From assembly GCA_024278775.1 (NCBI GenBank), contig JAJRSP010000185.1, positions 1-10,809 of the forward strand: a stretch of DNA of 10,809 nt. The letters are read 5' to 3'. The notes below the pieces were generated by a model. That model saw only the letters and a list, made by a program, of their open reading frames with translations, was not told where the DNA came from and did not search any database. The position numbers were made by a program, and so were the translations under genes. Origin of the DNA: Planctomycetota bacterium. GTDB lineage: Bacteria; Planctomycetota; Phycisphaerae; UBA1845. Below, piece by piece: positions 6,416 through 10,809 of the stretch (positions are counted from its first letter, which is position 1; every line of letters starts with the position of its first letter).

Positions 6416-7516
6416 TTAACACGCCGGCTGAATGTACCCGACCGCCTTACGCACAAGGTCATCCGGCACGCTATCACACAGGACGGGTTGCCCGATGCTC
6501 TTCAACAGCACGAATCGCGCGACGCCGGCGACGGCCTTCTTGTCCAGAGCGATGAACGGCTGCAATACCTCCGCCCCGACCGGCGAGGGCAAACGCACCG
6601 GCAGGGCGACGCCCGCAAGCACTGCCTCAATTCGATCCGCCGAAGGGGCGTCGAGCATACCCATCTGCACCGCAAGCCAACCTGCGGCCGCCATGCCGAT
6701 GGCCACACACTCGCCATGACGCAGATCAAACCGCCCGCAGGCTTCGATCGCGTGGCCGATCGTGTGTCCGTAGTTGAGCATCGCCCGTTCGCCCGTCGTT
6801 TCCCGTTCGTCGCATAAGACGATGTCAGCTTTGATGCGCACGTTGCGTCGCACCAACTCCACCAGAATCCCTTCCTCGCGAATCGTCGCGTCGGCAGCGT
6901 GCTCCTCATGCCAGCTCAAAAACGTCTCGTCCCGGATGGCTGCGTGCTTGACGCTCTCTGCCAACCCCGCTGCCAGATCACGATCGGAAAGCGTCGCCAA
7001 GGTAGCCACGTCACAAACCACCAGCCGCGGATGATGAAACGCCCCGATCAGATTCTTGCCTCGCGGATGATTGACGGCGGTCTTGCCCCCGATGGCTGCG
7101 TCGATTTGAGCCTCCAGCGTCGTAGGGATCAGAACGGACGGAATGCCCCGCATCCAAGTTGCAGCCGCGAATCCCGCCAGATCGGTCACCACACCGCCAC
7201 CGACCCCAACGACCACACCATCCCGCCCGACGCCCAGGTCAGCCAGCGTATCGTAGACACCCGCCAGCCCGCCGAGCGACTTGCTCGCCTCCCCAGGCGT
7301 CACAGCCAGCAGGCCGGTGGTCATTCCAGCCGCCTCCAGCGACGCCCGAACCGGCTCCGCATACCGGGCAGCCACGTTTTCATCCGTCACAACCAAGGCC
7401 CGCCGCGTCCCGAGGAATTCCACAACAGCGGCCCCAGTGCTGGGGCTGAGGTTTGCTCCGCTGTGAAATTCGGTTTTTCCGGCGGTAAATTCAAAAAAAT
7501 CACGGCCTGAATTCAT
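6416..7516 (-). CDS. aroB: 3-dehydroquinate synthase
   Basis: A 366-residue protein, the usual bacterial AroB length. It converts DAHP to 3-dehydroquinate, the second step of the shikimate pathway, in the cytoplasm, using NAD and a divalent metal (zinc or cobalt). Visible motifs: the NAD-binding GVGGGVVTD (104-112), PTTLEAQID and GGKTAVN (131-149, with active-site D139 and K145), GLAESVKHA with metal ligand E187 and catalytic K190, NYGHTIGH with metal ligand H251, and LRHGECVAIGM with ligand H267. The segment usually containing Ser residues after D139 has two Ala, a tolerated variant. The start is the ATG at 7516 (MNSGRD), where homology begins after about ten residues; the ribosome-binding site is weak. 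It is transcribed away from folC, and aromatic and folate synthesis are metabolically linked, but the genes are divergent rather than in one operon. Confidence 0.97.
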   Translation of the reverse strand: MNSGRDFFEFTAGKTEFHSGANLSPSTGAAVVEFLGTRRALVVTDENVAARYAEPVRASLEAAGMTTGLLAVTPGEASKSLGGLAGVYDTLADLGVGRDGVVVGVGGGVVTDLAGFAAATWMRGIPSVLIPTTLEAQIDAAIGGKTAVNHPRGKNLIGAFHHPRLVVCDVATLATLSDRDLAAGLAESVKHAAIRDETFLSWHEEHAADATIREEGILVELVRRNVRIKADIVLCDERETTGERAMLNYGHTIGHAIEACGRFDLRHGECVAIGMAAAGWLAVQMGMLDAPSADRIEAVLAGVALPVRLPSPVGAEVLQPFIALDKKAVAGVARFVLLKSIGQPVLCDSVPDDLVRKAVGYIQPAC

Positions 7517-7698
7517 GAGTCATGTACCCTGCTCAACGGTTCGTTCGTAAGATTCTGCCTGTTCGACATAATCGGTAAATGTTAGGTATCAGTAAGTGTT
7601 TCGCCATATTAGCGACGCTCAGGGACATCTTGAAAAGTCACAGTTTACTACATGTGTCCCAAGTTCCGATAATCCTATTATTGAAAACAGGTTACAAA

Positions 7699-7718
7699 TT
7701 ATCTACAAGTTTTCCACA
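7699..7718 (+). promoter_or_regulatory. Pair of DnaA-box-like nonamers
   Basis: TTATCTACA at 7699-7707 and TTTTCCACA at 7710-7718 each differ at one position from the classic DnaA box TTATCCACA. They are on the same strand, 11 bp apart start to start, in the most AT-rich part of the window. They could be DnaA regulatory sites or part of a larger origin-like region, but two boxes alone do not make an origin, and no replication gene (dnaA, dnaN, parA) is in view. Confidence 0.35.
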
Positions 7719-7877
7719 ACTTATGCCAGCCCCGTTCGTATGTCACGTGTATAAGCCTTTGTGAGTGTGTTGGCACGTTAGCGGACGTAGTGTTTTTCTT
7801 CTGTTACTTTTTTCTTGGAAACAACTTACGTTCGATTTACCTGTTGCTCAATTGACACGTTGGGGCGTCCGATCCCG

Positions 7878-7906
7878 TTGACGAGTTTGTGAAAGTTTGG
7901 TATAGT
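7878..7906 (+). promoter_or_regulatory. Sigma-70-type promoter of folC, predicting a leaderless mRNA
   Basis: TTGACG (7878-7883), a 17-bp spacer and TATAGT (7901-7906) form a near-consensus housekeeping promoter. The expected start point, about 7 nt after the -10, is at or next to the A of the folC ATG at 7913. No Shine-Dalgarno-like sequence could then be in the mRNA, which fits a leaderless transcript. It also argues against the GTG at 7889, which lies in the promoter spacer. Confidence 0.65.
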
Positions 7907-7912
7907 TCCCGT

Positions 7913-9301
7913 ATGGTACGTTCAGCTACAATCAAGAGAAAGACTCCAACGCGGAAATCCGTCACAGGCGGCCCTATCCGCACATATCGTGCTGCACTCA
8001 AATTCTTAAACGGATGCTTGAATTTTGAGCGTACGCCGCCCACGACGGAAACTCTCGCGAATTATTCGCTTAATCGCATGCAGCGGTTGGTTTCTGCTTT
8101 GGGGCACCCGCAGAAGAAACTGAAGTGCGTTCACGTCGCCGGCTCCAAGGGCAAGGGCAGCACGGTGGCCATGCTGGCCGGGATGCTGCGGAATTGCGGT
8201 TATAAAGTGGGGGTTTACACCTCCCCGCACATTCTCGACGCACGCGAGCGGATCACGGTGAACGGCACGTGCATCACGGAGGCGGCGTTCACGAGGTACA
8301 TCCAGACGATTTCGACGGCGGCCGACAAGCCGCGCGTCAGCGATCCGACCTATTTTGAGGCGCTTACAGCGGCTGCGTTTCTGTATTTCGTCGATTCCGA
8401 GGTGGAAATCGCCCTTATCGAAACCGGTTTGGGGGGGCGGTTGGACGCGACCAACGTCGTCAGCCCCGAAGTGGTGGCGATTACGAGCATCAGCAACGAC
8501 CATATGGGTATCCTGGGCAACACGCTTGAGGAAATCGCGCTTGAGAAAGCCGGTATTTTTAAGAAAGGCATCCAGGTCAACTGCTCTCCGCAGACGGAGG
8601 GCGTGGAGAAATCACTCCGCGAAGCCGCTGAGGCCGCGGGATGCCCAATTCGCCTCACCGGGCGGGATGTCGGTTTCAGCTCGCGTTTTGAGTACTCCCG
8701 GGGATTGGGGCCTCACACGCGCATTTGCGTGACCACGCCGACCAGCAAGTACGAGCACGTTCACGCGCCCATGCTGGGTGACCATCAGGCGTTGAATTGT
8801 GCGTTGGCGCTGGGTGTGATTGATTCGCTCAAGCAGCGCGGGTTTGCCATCGACGATCGGAAGGCTGTCGAAGGGCTTTCCGGCGTCAAGTTGGCAGGTA
8901 GGATGGAATTCATCTCTGAGCAGCCTCGGATCATGGTTGACGGTGCCCACAACGCAGCGAGTATCGAAGCGTTGATGCGGGCCATCGGGCAGAACGTCCC
9001 GTATGACTCGATGGTGATCATTTTCGGTTGCCAGAAGGGCAAGGACATCACGGGCATGCTTCGGCATATTCGCTTGGGTGCGGACAAGATCATCTTCACC
9101 TCGACCGGCTCGCCGCGCTCGATGGATCCGTTCGATCTGTCGTCGTCGTTCAACGATCTGTCTACCAAGATGTGCCAGGTGGCGGATACGCTTGAGGATG
9201 CCCTGTCCATCGCCGACCGGGCTGTCACACGCGATGACCTGATCTGCATTACCGGATCGTTCGCGCTCGTCGGACGGGCCAAGCGCCTGCTTGCCAAGTA
9301 A
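7913..9301 (+). CDS. folC: Folylpolyglutamate synthase / dihydrofolate synthase
   Basis: A 462-residue Mur-ligase-fold enzyme that adds glutamate to dihydropteroate and/or folates using ATP, completing and retaining folate in the cytoplasm. Motifs, numbered from the ATG at 7913: HVAGSKGKGST (74-84), the ATP-binding P-loop, a variant of the usual HVAGTNGKGS; ETGLGGRLDATN (170-181); SNDHMGILGNTLEEIALEKAGI (about 194-215), with the conserved DH and EKAGI; LAGRMEF (about 327-333), matching the usual WPGR region; and DGAHN (343-347). Family similarity starts at TYRAALKFL, so the start must be upstream of it. A GTG at 7889 would add eight residues but sits inside the promoter, so 7913 is preferred. 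The basic 20-residue N-terminal tail (VRSATIKRKTPTRK) is longer than in many relatives. The gene appears monocistronic, with its own promoter and a terminator 21 nt after the stop. Confidence 0.96.
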   Translation: MVRSATIKRKTPTRKSVTGGPIRTYRAALKFLNGCLNFERTPPTTETLANYSLNRMQRLVSALGHPQKKLKCVHVAGSKGKGSTVAMLAGMLRNCGYKVGVYTSPHILDARERITVNGTCITEAAFTRYIQTISTAADKPRVSDPTYFEALTAAAFLYFVDSEVEIALIETGLGGRLDATNVVSPEVVAITSISNDHMGILGNTLEEIALEKAGIFKKGIQVNCSPQTEGVEKSLREAAEAAGCPIRLTGRDVGFSSRFEYSRGLGPHTRICVTTPTSKYEHVHAPMLGDHQALNCALALGVIDSLKQRGFAIDDRKAVEGLSGVKLAGRMEFISEQPRIMVDGAHNAASIEALMRAIGQNVPYDSMVIIFGCQKGKDITGMLRHIRLGADKIIFTSTGSPRSMDPFDLSSSFNDLSTKMCQVADTLEDALSIADRAVTRDDLICITGSFALVGRAKRLLAK

Positions 9302-9321
9302 TCGAGCCTCCCTGACACTAT

Positions 9322-9360
9322 ACGCCCGTGGCGACCTTCGATGGTTGCGATGGGCGTTTT
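9322..9360 (+). terminator. Intrinsic terminator of folC
   Basis: ACGCCC at 9322-9327 pairs with GGGCGT at 9352-9357. Inside, the arms continue to pair (GCGACC with GGTTGC, allowing G-U) with a single internal mismatch, leaving a six-base loop near TTCGAT. The stem runs into TTTT (9357-9360). It lies 21 nt downstream of the folC stop codon. Confidence 0.75.
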
Positions 9361-9534
9361 GCATTGTGTGGGCACGCGCCTGGTGCTGTGTTACACCTGA
9401 ATTGATGGGTAATTCGGGCCGTGATGCGAATAGCGGGAGCGGCGTAATTGGCGACTGTTATGGTCCACCGCTTCCTTACGGGCGCGGCTCTGTTTGGTCT
9501 TTTGCCATCGAGCCAGACATCCGCACTGCGTTGT

Positions 9535-9543
9535 GGGGGAAAG
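9535..9543 (+). promoter_or_regulatory. Ribosome-binding site deciding the TrkA-N gene start
   Basis: The purine run GGGGGAAAG at 9535-9543 ends 7 nt before the ATG at 9551. An in-frame upstream start at 9494 would add 19 residues with no resemblance to the family and has no such site. Confidence 0.55.
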
Positions 9544-9550
9544 TTTTGCC

Positions 9551-10129
9551 ATGCCCGACGAATCACATCTTGAGCACGTTCAGTACGGCGTTTACCGCGA
9601 CGGTTTGATTGAGTTGAACGAATACGTCGATTGGCCCGACGGTACGTGCGTGGTGGTTTCACCGGCGAAGCTTGTGGTCAAGCCGGATCGGCCTAATGGT
9701 GCGGGCGGGGTGATTGTGGCTGGCTTCGGGCTGGCTGGTCGGGCGGTGGCTGACCTGTTGGAGCAGGGCGGTATTGCGTATGTGATCGTCGAGCGGAATC
9801 TTGCGACGATCGAAACGCAAACGCAACTGGGGCGCAAAGCCGTCGAAGGCGATGTGGCTGAAGCTGAGACACTTCTGGCAGCCGGGATCAAGGGGGCAGC
9901 CATTCTCGCTTTGACGATTCCGGACGAAGAGGCTGTCCTGCGTGCGGTTTTGATCGCGCGCAATCTGAACCCGGACGTGTTCATCATCGCGCGGACGACC
10001 TACGCCTCGCGCGGGATTCGCGCGACAAAGCTCGGGGCGGACGAGGTTGTGAAGTCGGAGCAGGCTGTCGCGCTTCAGTTTTACAATCGGATGAAGAAGC
10101 GCCTCGAGCGTGCGACGCCCGACGGGTGA
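9551..10129 (+). CDS. Stand-alone TrkA-N (RCK) NAD-binding regulatory protein
   Basis: A 192-residue soluble protein. Residues 1-40 form a short beta-rich leader (YGVYRDGLIELNEYVDWPDG), similar in pattern to small AF2212/antitoxin-like beta-hairpin domains, though this likeness is weak. Residues about 53-180 are a TrkA-N Rossmann domain: VIVAGFGLAGRAVADLL (54-70, GxGxxG with G58, G60 and G63), VIVERN with E81 as the acidic residue that binds the NAD ribose, GDVAEAETL (100-108), and the typical LTIPDEEAVLRAVLIARNLNP stretch (121-141). It lacks the TrkA-C ligand domain and any ion-channel pore. Family members gate potassium transporters or channels by binding NAD(H) or other nucleotides, but the partner is not in this window, so a potassium role is only family-based. 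It lies 249 nt after folC, beyond a terminator, so it has its own promoter. Confidence 0.85.
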   Translation: MPDESHLEHVQYGVYRDGLIELNEYVDWPDGTCVVVSPAKLVVKPDRPNGAGGVIVAGFGLAGRAVADLLEQGGIAYVIVERNLATIETQTQLGRKAVEGDVAEAETLLAAGIKGAAILALTIPDEEAVLRAVLIARNLNPDVFIIARTTYASRGIRATKLGADEVVKSEQAVALQFYNRMKKRLERATPDG

Positions 10130-10169
10130 TGTTCGATCCCATTTCGATGTATCCTGCGACGGCGGACCT

Positions 10170-10724
10170 TCACTCCGGCAGGCCTTTGACGCCGTAGAGG
10201 GCGAAGACGGCATCGTCGATGCGTTTCTCGTGTGTTTCGACCTCGGCTTCAAGCGACCTGGTCTCGCGGTCGGAGAGCGCTGCGGGTTTGAGGCAACCCT
10301 CGGCTTGGGTGAATGGCAAAGCGGATGGCCGGAGCTTGGCCTTGGCGTCCATGATGACGCGGACGGATTCGGTGATCCGCGCGGCGTTTTTTTTGTCTTT
10401 GGTGGTCGTTGGGAGCTTGATGGGGATTTGTGCGATGTATGCCTTGCTATAGGCGAACCATCCGCTGTGGAAGGGCGTGGTCACGCGATGGAGAAAAGCG
10501 TCGAGGAGCTTACTGTTCAAGAGGCCACAAAGATAGCGCAGGTCGATCGGTATGCTTGGAAGCACGGCATGCGCACCACCGCCACCGCCACCACTACCCA
10601 CGAAGAACTGCTCACCTTTGCTATCCAACGCGTATTCTGCGCGCTTCGCTATCGCCGGAACTAATATCGAGGTAGTATGAAATCTTGTGGAAATTGATCG
10701 AAAGGTGGGGCATCCTCCGGGTTG
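10170..10724 (-). pseudogene. C-terminal remnant of a TaqI/Eco57I-type restriction-modification enzyme
   Basis: The minus-strand frame is open from 10724 to the stop at 10170. From about 10664 it reads ILVPAIAKRAEY, then DSKGEQFFVGSGGGGGGA, YLCGLLNSKLLDAFLHRV, GWFAYSKAYIAQIPI, and near the end IDDAVFALYGV. This is the pattern of the TaqI-like specificity domain and the far C-terminus of Eco57I/type IIG and related N6-adenine methyltransferase-nucleases, which are normally about 1000 residues or more. Here the methyltransferase (NPPY) and nuclease parts are missing: the frame hits TAA at 10727-10725, and a plus-strand gene begins only 29 nt further. A TTG at 10628 could start a 152-codon frame, but the similarity clearly extends upstream of it, so this is a truncated relic rather than a small gene. 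The C-terminal end itself looks intact, so the loss came from the 5' side. Confidence 0.8.
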
Positions 10725-10743
10725 TTAACAAGACCCTTTTTAC

Positions 10744-10749
10744 AGGAGG
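10744..10749 (+). promoter_or_regulatory. Strong Shine-Dalgarno site of the last gene
   Basis: AGGAGG, the perfect anti-16S complement, lies 6 nt before the ATG at 10756. It is the strongest ribosome-binding site in the window. I see no clear promoter between it and the RM remnant; the palindrome TTGTTAACAA at 10722-10731 might be an operator or mere chance. Confidence 0.8.
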
Positions 10750-10755
10750 AGCCCG

Positions 10756-10809
10756 ATGGCTACCAAAACTCAAACGGAGAAGATTGTCAAGCGGCGCGAT
10801 GAGCATGCG
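10756..10809 (+). CDS. 5' end of an unidentified gene
   Basis: Eighteen codons are visible before the window ends, starting MATKTQTEKIVKRRDEHA. The start is supported by AGGAGG 6 nt upstream. The N-terminus is polar and basic with no signal peptide, so a cytoplasmic protein is likely. There is too little sequence to assign a family. It is oriented head to head with the truncated RM remnant, so it may mark the edge of the event that removed the rest of the RM gene. Confidence 0.7.
   Translation, partial: MATKTQTEKIVKRRDEHA

Larger units (their letters stand above)
7517..7912. other. AT-richer divergent intergenic region between aroB and folC
   Basis: This stretch is visibly richer in A and T than the surrounding genes. 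It must hold the aroB promoter (minus strand) and the folC promoter (plus strand). The folC promoter at 7878-7906 is clear. For aroB I see only weak candidates. Two DnaA-box-like nonamers lie near the middle. A second TTGACA at 7852-7857 has no matching -10 at normal distance. No small gene with a plausible ribosome-binding site stands out; a 61-codon open frame at 7579-7764 has no recognisable features. Confidence 0.6.

Noticed and set aside
5965..6477. Long minus-strand open frame (about 170 codons) spanning the cytochrome/aroB intergenic region
   Set aside because: It overlaps the 3' ends of two well-supported genes, is rich in Arg/Ser/Pro as GC-rich shadow frames are, and shows no family motif or good ribosome-binding site.
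7852..7857. TTGACA as an extra folC -35 element
   Set aside because: No -10-like hexamer lies 16-18 bp downstream; the TTGACG/TATAGT pair explains the promoter better.
8612..9364. 250-codon minus-strand frame opposite folC
   Set aside because: It lies entirely within and just beyond the strongly supported folC gene; composition and lack of motifs mark it as an antisense shadow.
10170..10628. Free-standing 152-residue protein starting at TTG 10628
   Set aside because: Similarity to the RM specificity domain continues upstream of the TTG, and the family is far longer, so a truncated relic is the better explanation.

Overview
The window reads as chromosomal DNA of a GC-rich, Gram-negative-type bacterium. 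The style of the housekeeping proteins, the methionine/glycine-rich exported proteins and the multihaem cytochrome suggest a planctomycete or similar environmental lineage. That placement is an impression from protein style; there is no rRNA or marker alignment here. I see no tRNA, rRNA, CRISPR array or intact insertion sequence.

Layout. 1-490: non-coding or decayed DNA, with a 21-bp tandem repeat at the left edge and, on the minus strand, a short peptide-level relic resembling the linker of TOTE-type helicase/primase proteins. 503-6062: four co-directional plus-strand genes, the most interesting part of the window. They are (i) an exported Met/Gly/Lys-rich protein with a Spy/CpxP-like metal-resistance C-terminus, (ii) a membrane-anchored FAD/NAD(P)/2Fe-2S reductase with an exported N-terminal domain that is also Gly/Met-rich, (iii) a five-helix membrane protein with two His-14-His pairs typical of a two-haem cytochrome b, fused to a DUF547 domain, and (iv) a membrane-anchored heptahaem c-type cytochrome. 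Genes ii-iv are tightly packed (4-nt gap, then a TAATG overlap), so they are very probably one operon. 6063-6415: empty intergenic DNA. 6416-7516 (minus): aroB, 3-dehydroquinate synthase. 7517-7912: an AT-richer divergent intergenic region with two DnaA-box-like sites and a near-consensus promoter whose expected start point falls on the folC ATG. 7913-9301: folC, followed by a clear hairpin-plus-T terminator. 9551-10129: a stand-alone TrkA-N (RCK) NAD-binding protein. 10170-10724 (minus): the C-terminal remnant of a TaqI/Eco57I-type restriction-modification enzyme. 10756-10809: the first 18 codons of a new gene with an ideal ribosome-binding site.

How the genes could work together. The simplest reading of the four-gene cluster is a transmembrane electron conduit. 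Cytoplasmic NAD(P)H is oxidised by FAD, electrons pass through the 2Fe-2S domain to two b haems across the membrane, then to periplasmic c haems and an unknown acceptor; flow could also run the other way. The Met-rich exported segments on two of the four proteins suggest soft-metal (copper or silver) binding, hence metal reduction, metal stress or a copper-dependent redox partner. The domain assignments are firm; the assembly and physiological role are inference. aroB and folC (shikimate and folate pathways) are ordinary housekeeping genes. The RM and TOTE-like relics suggest the flanks have lost defence genes.
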